Assembly (NCBI GenBank): GCA_964620555.1
Contig: CAZUGZ010000003.1
Coordinates: 20,452 to 84,451, forward strand
Source: JAPOQD01 sp964620555
Lineage (GTDB): Bacteria; Pseudomonadota; Gammaproteobacteria; Pseudomonadales; Halieaceae
Direction of reading: 5' to 3'
Length of the DNA: 64,000 nucleotides
In this document: piece by piece, positions 33,730 through 42,626 of the stretch
Layout of the letters: every line of letters starts with the position of its first letter
How positions within the stretch are numbered: position 1 is the first letter of the stretch
Program-made: the position numbers and the translations under genes
Notes under the pieces: generated by a model
Databases searched by the model: none
The model's input: the letters and a program-made list of their open reading frames with translations, nothing else
What the model was told of the DNA's origin: nothing

Positions 33730-36264
33730 GTGAATAATAATAAACTCGTAGATAAGGTTGACTCCTCATTTCTTACTCTCGCTGAGTGGAGTATAAAGTG
33801 GCGCTGGTTGGTGGTGGTAGCTGCTTGCGTGATGCTTGCTGTGGGGTTGTTCTTTAGCAGTAAAGTACGCTTCGATAATAGCTACGAATCATTCTTCGAT
33901 CAGTCAGATCCTGCTTATCACGCCTACCTTGATTATCTGAATGATTTTCAGTCGGACGAGATCACTTATATTCTCTATCGTGTGCCAGACAATGTGCATG
34001 GCCCATTTGATATCGAGGTAATGAAAACCATCGGCACTCTGACTCAAGCGCTTGAAGACGAAGTGCCGTTCGTGAATGAGGCTACGAGCTTGGCCAATGT
34101 CGAATTTATCCGCGCCGAAGGAGACTCTATTGATGTCGATGAATTGTTGATTAATTTTCCTGAAACACAAGAAGATCTCCTTAAGGTACGCGAGACAGTA
34201 TTGTCGAAGCCCTTATACGTCGATTACCTAGTAAACAAAGAAGCTAACTACGCTGCGATAATATTGGAAATGTCTCGCGATAGTACGGACCCTTTAGAAG
34301 ATATAATTTACGATCCGGAAAAAGGTAGCCAGGATATTTATAATCTGTACCCGCAGGTCAGCGACATCAAAGTGCGTGAAATTCTGGCCCGCCCTGAATA
34401 CCAAGGTATCGAGTTTTTCCTTACCGGCGACGCGCCGATGAATACAGCGTACAACACCATTTTGACAAAGGACTCGACCTATATTCTGCTGTCAGCGCTG
34501 GGATTGATTGTTTTGGTGTCGATGTTGTTGTTCCGCGTGACACTGGTCGGCATCCTCGGTCCCATATCAGTGGTAGTGCTTAGTCTGATTCTGACATTGG
34601 GGTTTATCGGCATCATCGGTTGGGACCTTGGCGTTATGTTTGCCATGGTACCGACGTTGTTGTGTGCCGTAGGTGTAGCACAGTCAGTACACATCCTACT
34701 CGAGTTCCAACGTAACTTCGGTATTACCGGTGATCGCAAAACCGCAGTCAAAGCGTCACTTAAAAAAGTTGGCGGGCCCTGCTTAATGGCCGCGGTGACA
34801 ACCTCCGTTGGTTTCCTCGTGCTTTATTTATCCGACTTGAAAGCCCTCAGTGAACTCGCTATTTATGCGTCGGCGGGAGTGATGATTACCTTTATTTTGT
34901 CGGCCACGTTACTAGTGGTGTTTTTAGCACGAGGAAGTAATGAAATAAGCGAGCGTAAGAAGAATTCGCTGACAGTGCACCCTTTAGTCCATGGAATTGT
35001 CAATCGCTGCATAAAAATTAACTTGGCAAAACCCAAGATAGTGATGTTTATCTGTTTAGGGTGTCTTGTCTTATGTGGTGTCGGTGTGACGAAGCTGACC
35101 ATCGACTTTAACTTTCTCAAAGAATTTAAACCCCATGTGGAATGGCGCAAGCATACTGAACTTGCCGAAGAGGTGATGGGGGGAATGCTAAGCGTTGCCT
35201 ATACCGTGGATACAAAAACACCTAATGGCATTAAAGATCCTGCTTTACTTCATGCATTGGAAAAAGTGCAACGCTTTGCTGAACAACAGCCTCTAGTCAA
35301 AAAGTCGTTTTCGGTCACTGATATCATTAAAGACCTGAATCAGGGTTTTCACGCCGATGATTCCGATTATTACGTGTTACCCGACGATAAAGAATTAGTA
35401 GCTCAGTATTTTTTGGTGTACGAATTATCCGGTGGGGAGGAATTAGAAGAGTTCGTTTCACTGGATTTTTCTCGTACTGCACTTGAGTTTAGAGTGGAAG
35501 TGGCCTATGCGACTGAAATCGTTGAATTGATCAATACGATTGATGGCTATATTGAAGAGAATCCAATACCTGGAGCTGAGCTGCGCAAAGCTGGTATAGG
35601 ATTCATGTGGATTAAAATTTGTGAATACATCGCAGATACGCAAATGGTGAGTTACAGTCTGGTTTTTGTGATGATCGCGATCTTTATGAGTCTTAGTTTT
35701 GGCTCGATAAAAATTGGCTTGTTATCGATGATCCCGAATCTATCTCCCGTTGTCGTTACCTTAGGCATGATGGGGTGGATCGGTGTGCCTCTTGATTATA
35801 TGAAGCTGTTGCTGGCAACCATTGCGATCGGCATTGCTGTGGACGACACCATTCATTTAGTGACGCGCTATCGCAGCCAATTTATTGAGTCAGGTAGTTA
35901 CGAAATCGCTTTAGAGCGATCGCTGACCGATGTCGGCCCGGCATTAACCATCACGTCGATCATTTTGGTGATTTCGTTTTCCAGTTTTCTCTTTGGTAAT
36001 ACTACTATCCTGGGTAGTTTCGGTGTACTGTTAGCCGCCGCCGTAGCCGTGGCACTGCTGGCCGATCTTTTTCTAATGCCAGTATTAATCTTGTTTTTGA
36101 AACCCTTCGGTGAAGAGTTCACGGAAAATAGTACAACCGGAATCAATACAGACACAGACAGTGAGGATACAAAAGTAAAATCATTATCGGGGCAAGACAG
36201 TTCCTCTTTGGTCGGAGAAACGGTCATTGTCAGGCATATCCGCGATCACCAGACGGTGCGGTAG
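33730..36264 (+). CDS. MMPL/RND-superfamily exporter (hydrophobe/acetylated-lipid transporter type)
   Basis: 844 residues from GTG 33730 with AAGGAG upstream. Two repeated halves: TM1 near residues 28-46, an outer domain, TM2-6 (about 255-405), a second outer domain and TM8-12 (about 640-800). The proton-relay-like motif IAIGIAVDDTIHLVTRYRSQ is in the second half. The family exports lipids, hopanoids or hydrophobic compounds and often sits beside DUF1329/DUF1302 genes, which are absent here. Codon and base usage are AT-richer than every neighbour, pointing to recent acquisition. The last residues (RHIRDHQTVR) fall in GC-rich sequence and may have been acquired at the junction. Confidence 0.9.
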   Translation: MNNNKLVDKVDSSFLTLAEWSIKWRWLVVVAACVMLAVGLFFSSKVRFDNSYESFFDQSDPAYHAYLDYLNDFQSDEITYILYRVPDNVHGPFDIEVMKTIGTLTQALEDEVPFVNEATSLANVEFIRAEGDSIDVDELLINFPETQEDLLKVRETVLSKPLYVDYLVNKEANYAAIILEMSRDSTDPLEDIIYDPEKGSQDIYNLYPQVSDIKVREILARPEYQGIEFFLTGDAPMNTAYNTILTKDSTYILLSALGLIVLVSMLLFRVTLVGILGPISVVVLSLILTLGFIGIIGWDLGVMFAMVPTLLCAVGVAQSVHILLEFQRNFGITGDRKTAVKASLKKVGGPCLMAAVTTSVGFLVLYLSDLKALSELAIYASAGVMITFILSATLLVVFLARGSNEISERKKNSLTVHPLVHGIVNRCIKINLAKPKIVMFICLGCLVLCGVGVTKLTIDFNFLKEFKPHVEWRKHTELAEEVMGGMLSVAYTVDTKTPNGIKDPALLHALEKVQRFAEQQPLVKKSFSVTDIIKDLNQGFHADDSDYYVLPDDKELVAQYFLVYELSGGEELEEFVSLDFSRTALEFRVEVAYATEIVELINTIDGYIEENPIPGAELRKAGIGFMWIKICEYIADTQMVSYSLVFVMIAIFMSLSFGSIKIGLLSMIPNLSPVVVTLGMMGWIGVPLDYMKLLLATIAIGIAVDDTIHLVTRYRSQFIESGSYEIALERSLTDVGPALTITSIILVISFSSFLFGNTTILGSFGVLLAAAVAVALLADLFLMPVLILFLKPFGEEFTENSTTGINTDTDSEDTKVKSLSGQDSSSLVGETVIVRHIRDHQTVR

Positions 36265-36276
36265 AACCGACCGCAC
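36256..36276. terminator. Weak stem-loop over the exporter stop codon
   Basis: GTGCGGT (36256-36262) pairs with ACCGCAC (36270-36276) around a seven-base loop that includes the TAG stop. No T-run follows, so it is a doubtful terminator. Confidence 0.3.
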
Positions 36277-36368
36277 GGTCGCCTTCGTTCTGTCTCCAGT
36301 CGGGCGATGCCCTCACTGCGCCAGAACAACGGCGACGGATTGTTCTCAACTTGATTAATGCTGTCATA
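36265..36368. other. Short GC-rich spacer between exporter and IS scar
   Basis: Base composition returns to that of the host chromosome here, before the IS end, so the island boundary probably lies at or just before the exporter stop. No gene is seen. Confidence 0.4.
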
Positions 36369-36697
36369 GTATTTTCTAATCCGTAAATGAGTCTGAAGGC
36401 GTGGTTATGCCGAGTCCATTTCAAGCCCTTCTCTGGTCCCGTTCATGGATTGTTTTGAACAGTTGCCGACGAGCCCGTTGGAGCTGGTCAGCGGCTGTCC
36501 TTGTCGCTGGAGACCTCAAAGGCCACTGGCTGGGTGCCTTCCAGGAAGGCGGTCAACTGGTCGATGGTGGTTAAGTCTTCGGCATTCATGAGGGTTTTCA
36601 TCCTCCCATCATGAACGGGGAACAGAGACTGCGCCAGACTCATTTCATGGCAGAAACACGGCCCACCTTCAGACTCATTTCATATTGGAAAAGACTC
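36369..36697 (-). mobile_element. Internally deleted insertion sequence, copy 2 (right scar of the MMPL island)
   Basis: Both ends are present. GTATTTTCTAATCCGTAAAT at 36369 and the inverted CTTCAGACTCATTT...GGAAAAGAC at 36667-36693 form imperfect terminal inverted repeats of about 30 bases. Between them only the two extremities of a transposase remain: on the minus strand ATG 36589 gives MNAEDLTTIDQLTAFLEGTQ and on to SSDKDSR, then, out of frame, the C-terminal ADQLQRARRQLFKTIHERD ending at 36421. This is a 330-base, MITE-like deletion derivative of the same element as copy 1, in the same orientation. Confidence 0.75.
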
Positions 36698-36800
36698 AGA
36701 GAGGCTCTGAACGAATAGTGTCTGGTATACTTCTCAGGGCGGTCACCGATGGATTGCCCGGGCGGCAGTATACTTTCCAGATTCTCGTGAGGAAAACACC

Positions 36801-38171
36801 GTGAATGAAAACAGAATGGTGCGGGTAGCGAACGCGCAGGGCTTTTGGGGAGACAGCCTGTTGGGCCCCATGCGCCTTGTGGAAGAAGGCCCAGTGGACT
36901 ATTTGACCTTCGATTACCTCGCCGAAATCACCATGAGCATCATGCAGAAGCAAAAAATGCGCAAGCCGGACGCCGGCTACGCCATGGACTTCATCCTCAT
37001 GCTGGAAAAAATTCTACCGGCCTGCAAGGAGAAAGGCATCAAGATCGTTGCCAATGCTGGCGGGGTCAACCCCAGGGCGTGCCTGGAAGCCACCCAAAAA
37101 GTGATTCGCGAACTGGGCCTGAGTGGCATCAGGATCGGTATTGTCGAGGGCGACGACATCCTGGACCGTCTGGACGAAATCATTGGCGCCGGCGAGAAAC
37201 TTGCCAATATGGATACCGGTGAGAGCATTGCGACGATTCGCGACCGTATTACCAGCGCCAATGTCTACATCGGGGCCAGGCCGATTGCAGAGGCATTGCA
37301 AGCCGGGGCCGACATCGTGATTACCGGTCGCGCCAGCGACCCCTCACTGGTAGTAGCCCCCCTGGTTTACGAATTCGGCTGGTCAATGGAGGACTACGAC
37401 AAGCTGGCGTCTGCAACTGTGCTGGGCCATATCATCGAATGTGGCCCCCAGTGTACCGGCGGTAACTACAGTGACTGGAAGCAAATCGAGGACTTTGCCC
37501 GCATCGGCTATCCCGTGGTGGAAGCCTACCCGGACGGTAGCTTTGTCATCGGCAAACACGAGAATACCGGTGGCCTGGTTTCAGTCGAGACGGTAACTTC
37601 CCAGCTGCTGTATGAACTGGGCGACCCCAGGAACTACCTGGGCCCCGACTGTGTCGCAGACTTCACGACCATCGACATCCGCCAGGATGGCGATAACCGC
37701 GTTGCCATTTCCGGAATCAGGGGCGGCCCTCCAACGCCGACGTACAAGGTATCCATCTCCTATGCCAACGGATACAAAATCCTGGGTACGTTGTGTATTT
37801 CCGGGCCCGACGCAGTCGAGAAAGCCCATGTCATTGCGAACATGATTTTCGAACGCATGAAGTTGCATGGCCATGAGATTCCGGAAGATCGGCGTTTTGT
37901 CGAGCTGTTTGGTACCAACGTACTCTACAAGGGCCTGGTGCCGGCCAATGAACAGCCCCATGAGCTGCTTCTCAGAATCGGCGCCAAAGGAGATGACCCC
38001 AAGGCACTGAACACACTCGGGATGGAAATAGCTCCGGCGGTTACCTGCGGTCCCCCCGGTGTGACGGGAATTGCCGGCGGTCGCGCCAGGGCAACCGAAG
38101 TGGTTGGATACTGGCCGGCATTGATTGAGAAAGACCTGATCACGACCAGCTGCACAGTTGAGGAAGTCTGA
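36801..38171 (+). CDS. AtuA-like protein (acyclic terpene utilisation, DUF1446)
   Basis: 456 residues from GTG 36801 with GAGGA upstream. Conserved DUF1446 stretches include VRVANAQGFWGDSLLGPMRL, DYLTFDYLAEITMSIMQKQ, VANAGGVNPRACLEAT and ADIVITGRASDPSLVVAPL. In Pseudomonas the family is encoded in the citronellol/geraniol (atu) cluster; its biochemical role remains unsettled. It starts about 100 bases after the IS scar and is cotranscribed with the small gene that follows. Confidence 0.9.
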   Translation: MNENRMVRVANAQGFWGDSLLGPMRLVEEGPVDYLTFDYLAEITMSIMQKQKMRKPDAGYAMDFILMLEKILPACKEKGIKIVANAGGVNPRACLEATQKVIRELGLSGIRIGIVEGDDILDRLDEIIGAGEKLANMDTGESIATIRDRITSANVYIGARPIAEALQAGADIVITGRASDPSLVVAPLVYEFGWSMEDYDKLASATVLGHIIECGPQCTGGNYSDWKQIEDFARIGYPVVEAYPDGSFVIGKHENTGGLVSVETVTSQLLYELGDPRNYLGPDCVADFTTIDIRQDGDNRVAISGIRGGPPTPTYKVSISYANGYKILGTLCISGPDAVEKAHVIANMIFERMKLHGHEIPEDRRFVELFGTNVLYKGLVPANEQPHELLLRIGAKGDDPKALNTLGMEIAPAVTCGPPGVTGIAGGRARATEVVGYWPALIEKDLITTSCTVEEV

Positions 38172-38172
38172 C

Positions 38173-38508
38173 ATGGCGAATATACCGCTCTCGGAAATTG
38201 CAATTGCCCGTTCCGGAGACAAGGGTGACGGAAGCAACATCGGCATTATGGCCAAAACCCCGGAGATTTATGGATTCCTTGAAGAACAACTGACTGCGGA
38301 CAGGGTCGCAGAGTTTTTCAGGGAGATATGCCTGGGCAAAGTGACCCGTTATGAAATGCCCAACCTGCTGGCATTGAACTTCATTCTCGAAAATTCCCTG
38401 GGCGGTGGCGGTACTGAAACACTCATCACCGATGCGCAGGGAAAAGTACACGGTTTGGGCCTGCTCCATCTGCGTATGGAAGTTCCCGACGAAATACTTC
38501 CCCGGTAA
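38173..38508 (+). CDS. AtuA-associated small protein (C-terminal AtuA domain as separate subunit)
   Basis: 111 residues from ATG 38173, two bases after the AtuA stop, with GAGGAAG as ribosome site inside the end of AtuA. The sequence IPLSEIAIARSGDKGDGSN matches the domain that is fused to the C-terminus of AtuA in other bacteria, followed by NFILENSLGGGGTETLITDA. The split arrangement suggests a two-subunit complex. Confidence 0.88.
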   Translation: MANIPLSEIAIARSGDKGDGSNIGIMAKTPEIYGFLEEQLTADRVAEFFREICLGKVTRYEMPNLLALNFILENSLGGGGTETLITDAQGKVHGLGLLHLRMEVPDEILPR

Positions 38509-38612
38509 GTTCCTGGAGATTCCGATACCCAAGCCATTCAGGTTGGCTTTTCCGAAGAACACGAGTCATCGACGCCGACCGATCAGCGATGTGGCTGTCT
38601 CGCAACACGAAA

Positions 38613-39758
38613 TCAGTCTTCGAACAATTTCCGACTGATAATCTCTTTCATGATTTCCGTGGAACCGCCGGCAATCCGGCGAACCCGAGTGTCGATAAAG
38701 AGTCGGCCTATGGGATATTCCAGGGTATAACCGTATCCGCCATGGAGCTGGAGACACTGGTCCGCGGTTCTGCCCAATAACTCGGTTGACAGCATCTTGG
38801 CTTTTGCGGCATCGACCACATCCAGATTCTGTTCGTTCGCCAACTCGAGACACTTGTCGATGAAAATGCGCAGGGCTGAAACTTCGGCATCCAGTTGGGC
38901 AAGCGCGAAACGGGTATTCTGAAAATCGGCCACCACCTTGCCAAATGCCTTGCGCTCCCTGGTGTAGTCCACGGTCCATCGGATCGCAGCCTCGGCCTGG
39001 GTGATTGCGGAACAGGCTATGGAGATGCGCTCATGAGCCAGGTTTGCCATGGCGATCCTGAATCCTTCGTTCTCCTTGCCGATCAGGTTTTCAACGGGCA
39101 CTCTCACATCCTGAAAGAACAATTCGGAGGTGTCCTGCGCCTTGAGGCCGATCTTTCCAATGTTCTGGCCACGGGCAAAACCCTCGCTGCCGGTCTCCAC
39201 GATAATGAAGCTCATGCCCCTGGCGCCTGCGGCGGGGTCCGTTTTACAGGCAAGAATGACGATATCGGCGAGCTGGCCGTTGGAAATCCAGGTTTTCTGA
39301 CCGTTGATCACGAAGTGGTTCCCGTCGCGAACGGCACGCGTCTTGATCGCCTTGAGATCACTGCCCGCATCGGGTTCGGAAAGCCCGATGGCAGCGATGA
39401 CCTCACCCGAGACCATCTTCGGGAGCCACTTTCTCTTTTGTTCTTCGGTGCCGAAGCGGGTGATGTATACGGCAGCCATATCGGAGTGGACGCCGAACCC
39501 GGGGCCGGTCGCAAGCGCCGTGGCCAATTCTTCGTGGATAACTACGTTGTAGAGAAAATCGGCGCCGGGACCGCCGTACTCTTCTGCTACATTGGAGCAG
39601 AGCAAACCCGCCGCACCCGCCTTCAGCCAAAGCTCCCGAGGAACGACGCCGTCCCTGTCCCATTGCGCGTGATGGGGGCTAATTTCCCGTTCGATAAACC
39701 GGCGAACCTGCTCGCGAAAGATTTCGTGGTCTTCCGTAAAAATCGTTCTCGAAATCAT
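38613..39758 (-). CDS. Acyl-CoA dehydrogenase with IVD/LCAD-type catalytic Glu
   Basis: 381 residues from ATG 39758 (MISRTIFTEDHEIFREQVRR), with CGGGAAAT upstream; the frame is open further but lacks conserved sequence. Signatures GLSEPDAGSDLKAIKT and INGQKTWISNG are clear. The C-terminal loop is IAGGSTEIMKEIISRKL (no Glu), while helix G has LAHERISIACSA, the LCAD/IVD-type base. It thus looks fully active. It lies downstream of a second ACAD on the same strand, and adjacent ACAD pairs form heterotetramers in sterol degraders. Confidence 0.93.
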   Translation of the reverse strand: MISRTIFTEDHEIFREQVRRFIEREISPHHAQWDRDGVVPRELWLKAGAAGLLCSNVAEEYGGPGADFLYNVVIHEELATALATGPGFGVHSDMAAVYITRFGTEEQKRKWLPKMVSGEVIAAIGLSEPDAGSDLKAIKTRAVRDGNHFVINGQKTWISNGQLADIVILACKTDPAAGARGMSFIIVETGSEGFARGQNIGKIGLKAQDTSELFFQDVRVPVENLIGKENEGFRIAMANLAHERISIACSAITQAEAAIRWTVDYTRERKAFGKVVADFQNTRFALAQLDAEVSALRIFIDKCLELANEQNLDVVDAAKAKMLSTELLGRTADQCLQLHGGYGYTLEYPIGRLFIDTRVRRIAGGSTEIMKEIISRKLFED

Positions 39759-39871
39759 ATTTCCCGCACCCTCGTAGACATTGGCAAACGGTTGCCATCC
39801 TGATCGTGCCGCACATCGCGCGGTAGTCAGCCGGCGATGGGAGTACGGCACAGACTCCTGGAGCAATACAA

Positions 39872-41038
39872 TCAATAGGACTTCGGCAGGCCAAGTTCCC
39901 GTTCGGCAATAAAGCTCAAAATCAACTGCTCGCCAACCGGCGTCAGGCGCTGGAGCATGGCTTCCCGAAGCAGACGCTCGACCTGGTACTCCTTGGCGTA
40001 CCCCATTCCACCGTGAGTCAATACCGCCTGCGTCGCCGTATCAAATGCCGCGCGCCCGGCCAGGAGCTTGGCAGCATTGGCATAGGCGCCGGCGGGCTCG
40101 CCGTCGTCGTACAACGTGGCCGCTTTCAGCATCATCATGCGGGCCGCCTCGATCTGGCACCAGTTTTCCGCCAGCGGATGCTGGATGCCCTGGTTCATAC
40201 CAATGGGACGATCGAAGACTTCGCGCTCGCGGGCATACTGGGATGCACGACGCAGGGCATCCTCGGCGATGCCGAGAGCACCTGCGGCAACGATGATGCG
40301 TTCCGGGTTGATGCTGTGAAGGATGTAGTAAAACCCCTTGCCCTCCTCTCCGATGCGGTCTTCTTCGGGAACGAACAGGTCTTCAATGAAAATGGCATTG
40401 GAATCCACCGCCGCCCGCCCCATCTTGGGGATGCGTTGCACCTCGATTTTGCTGCGGTCGAGCCTGGTGAAAAAGATGCTCATACCATTTGTGGGCTTGT
40501 CGCACTCTTCACGGGGCGTGGTCCTGGCCAGCAGGAGGATGTTGTCCGCTTCCTGTGCAGTGGATGTCCAGATTTTGCTGCCATTGACGATGTAGCCGCC
40601 GTCGACTTTTTTGGCAAACGTGGTAATCGCCGTGGTATTGAGACCGGCATTGGCTTCGGTGACGCCAAAGCAGGTTTTTTCAGCGCCGCTGATGAGCGGC
40701 GTCAGCATGCGTTCTTTCTGTTCCGGCGTACCGAGAACGACGATCGGGTGCGGGGCAAAGAGATTGATCTGCAGCGTGGACATGGCAGCGGCTCCACCAC
40801 CACTCCTGGCCACGGTATTCATCATGACGGCAGCTTCGGTAACCCCCAGGCCGGAGCCGCCCAGTTCCTGCGGCATGGTAATGCCGAGCCAGCCGCCCTC
40901 TGCCATTGCACGATGGAATTCATGTGGGAATTCTGCCTTGTTGTCCTTCCCGGTCCAGTATTCGTCATCAAACGCACTGCAGACCTTTGCAACGGCGTCT
41001 CGAATGGCCAACTGCTCTTCGCTGAAGTTCAGGTCCAT
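39872..41038 (-). CDS. Acyl-CoA dehydrogenase, helix-G Glu present, C-terminal loop divergent
   Basis: 388 residues with FGVTEANAGLNTTAITTFAK and VNGSKIWTSTAQEADNIL. Helix G reads INPERIIVAAGAL (Glu present); the C-terminus TPVGEQLILSFIAERELGLPKSY lacks the usual xxGTxEIxR turn. It follows the P450 gene at 41177 on the same strand (138-base gap) and precedes the other ACAD by 113 bases. GAGAGGACGAA provides the ribosome site. Confidence 0.92.
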   Translation of the reverse strand: MDLNFSEEQLAIRDAVAKVCSAFDDEYWTGKDNKAEFPHEFHRAMAEGGWLGITMPQELGGSGLGVTEAAVMMNTVARSGGGAAAMSTLQINLFAPHPIVVLGTPEQKERMLTPLISGAEKTCFGVTEANAGLNTTAITTFAKKVDGGYIVNGSKIWTSTAQEADNILLLARTTPREECDKPTNGMSIFFTRLDRSKIEVQRIPKMGRAAVDSNAIFIEDLFVPEEDRIGEEGKGFYYILHSINPERIIVAAGALGIAEDALRRASQYAREREVFDRPIGMNQGIQHPLAENWCQIEAARMMMLKAATLYDDGEPAGAYANAAKLLAGRAAFDTATQAVLTHGGMGYAKEYQVERLLREAMLQRLTPVGEQLILSFIAERELGLPKSY

Positions 41039-41176
41039 TTCGTCCTCTCAGTTAACCTCTTTTGCATTCAATGAAAGCGCCTCGACGAAAGCGTTGCCGG
41101 GCAACTTCGGGAATCGACAGAGCGGCTTGCGGGAGTCCGGAGTGTACCACGGCCGGACTTCTCCGGCCGCAACGAG

Positions 41177-42424
41177 TCATTGGCGGGGTGTAAACCTCAC
41201 GTTCATGCCATACAGGCCCCGAAAAACCCCGACGGGCATGAAATCCAGCTTCCTGTCGAGGACTTCCACCGATTCAAATCGGTTCACCAGTGCCGTGAAG
41301 AATTCAACCAATTGCATTTTGGCCAACAGATGCCCAATGCAATGGTGCACTCCGGGGGCAAAGACCTGTGAATTTGTATTGTCCCGGGTGAAATCGAGTT
41401 TTTCGGGTTCATTCCAGACCCGTGGGTCCCGGTTGGCGCCCTGAATGGACAGGAACACGATCTCGCCCTTTTTCAACTGTTTGCCGTGCCACTCGAAATC
41501 TTCGCCGACGAGACGAGGCTGGCCTGAAGACATGGAAACATAGCGCATCAATTCGAGAACACAGTCCAGCATCCGGTCCTGGTTTTCGTACATGTATTGC
41601 CAGGCCTCGGGGTGCCTGCTCAGCATTTCCACCCCCATGGTCATGGTGTTGCTGGTGGTGTCGTGTCCGGCGATCATCACCACATTCATGGTCGCGAGCA
41701 ACTCATCCATGGTCAACCGGTCGCCATCTTCCGTGGCGTGAAGCAAGGCGGTCAATAAATCATCGGTGGGGTTGGTTTTCCGTTTTTCCAACTCCACCTT
41801 GAGCATTTCTCCCATTTCGACGGTAGCCTTCTCGGTGTTCTCGAGGACCTCGGGAGACGGCATGGATGAGGTCATGCCCTCGACGATCGAATTTGCCCAG
41901 TAGCGCAGCGATGAAAAATGTTCCTCGGGGATCCCGGCCATCTTGAATATCAGGTATCCGGGCAACGGACGGGCGATCTGTTCATTGAATTCGATTTCAG
42001 GTGTGACAAGCGCCTTGTCCAGGAGAAAGTTGACGCGCTCCCTGACATAGGGCCGCAATTTTTCCACCATCTTTCTGTGAAAGGCCTTCATTACCAACTT
42101 TCTCAAACGCGCATGTTCTTCGCCATCGACACCGACAATCCAGTGCTTCACATAGTGCGCCATGGTGGGTATGCGCTGCGCCCGTTCTTCCGGCGGAATG
42201 GACGCCAGGGAGAATTCATTCCGGCCCGCATTCATCAGCGGCACCCGGCATTCGAAGCCATCGGCAACATCTTCGAAACGGGTGACGATCCAGCAGTTGG
42301 AGGCCTCGCTCCAGTAGATTGGGTCGAATTCCCTCAACTCGTTGGTATCCCTGATAAAATCCAGACCGTGGCGCTGGGGGTCGAGTTGCAGATCGATATC
42401 GATATCTCGTTGGGCCACCATCAT
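41177..42424 (-). CDS. Cytochrome P450 (bacterial class I)
   Basis: 415 residues from the first of two consecutive ATGs (42424; the second, 42421, is better spaced from CAGGAG). The I-helix oxygen-activation motif is MIAGHDTTSNT, the K-helix ExxR is ELMRYV, and the heme ligand loop is FAPGVHHCIGHLLAK with the cysteine thiolate. It is soluble and needs ferredoxin and reductase; the FAD reductase at 13985 is a candidate donor. The similarity in length and pattern to the second P450 (45846) indicates the same broad family but clear divergence. Confidence 0.93.
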   Translation of the reverse strand: MMVAQRDIDIDLQLDPQRHGLDFIRDTNELREFDPIYWSEASNCWIVTRFEDVADGFECRVPLMNAGRNEFSLASIPPEERAQRIPTMAHYVKHWIVGVDGEEHARLRKLVMKAFHRKMVEKLRPYVRERVNFLLDKALVTPEIEFNEQIARPLPGYLIFKMAGIPEEHFSSLRYWANSIVEGMTSSMPSPEVLENTEKATVEMGEMLKVELEKRKTNPTDDLLTALLHATEDGDRLTMDELLATMNVVMIAGHDTTSNTMTMGVEMLSRHPEAWQYMYENQDRMLDCVLELMRYVSMSSGQPRLVGEDFEWHGKQLKKGEIVFLSIQGANRDPRVWNEPEKLDFTRDNTNSQVFAPGVHHCIGHLLAKMQLVEFFTALVNRFESVEVLDRKLDFMPVGVFRGLYGMNVRFTPRQ

Positions 42425-42556
42425 TGCGCTCCTGAAACATTGCTCCAATCGATGAGCCCTGGCCGAATGAAAACAGGGTATCGATGAGGGCCGGTATTCG
42501 AAACCGGGCCTGCCATGCCGAATTGCTGACCGGGGCAGGGCCAGCACGCAATTTTA

Positions 42557-42574
42557 ATATAACGAATGATATAG
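42557..42574. promoter_or_regulatory. Operator-like repeat ATATAAC-GAAT-GATATAG in the P450 promoter
   Basis: On the minus strand -35 TTGAAC (42579-42574) and -10 TAAAAT (42556-42551) are exactly 17 bases apart, and the repeat occupies the spacer. It lies about 130 bases before the P450 ATG. Arms match the consensus at five of seven positions on the downstream side. Confidence 0.65.
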
Positions 42575-42626
42575 TTCAAATGCTGGTGCACGGAACTCAC
42601 CGTTGATATCAACAGCGTGAAACCGC

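Noticed and set aside
40013..41074. 353-codon plus-strand frame opposite an acyl-CoA dehydrogenase
   Set aside because: Antisense shadow without motifs.
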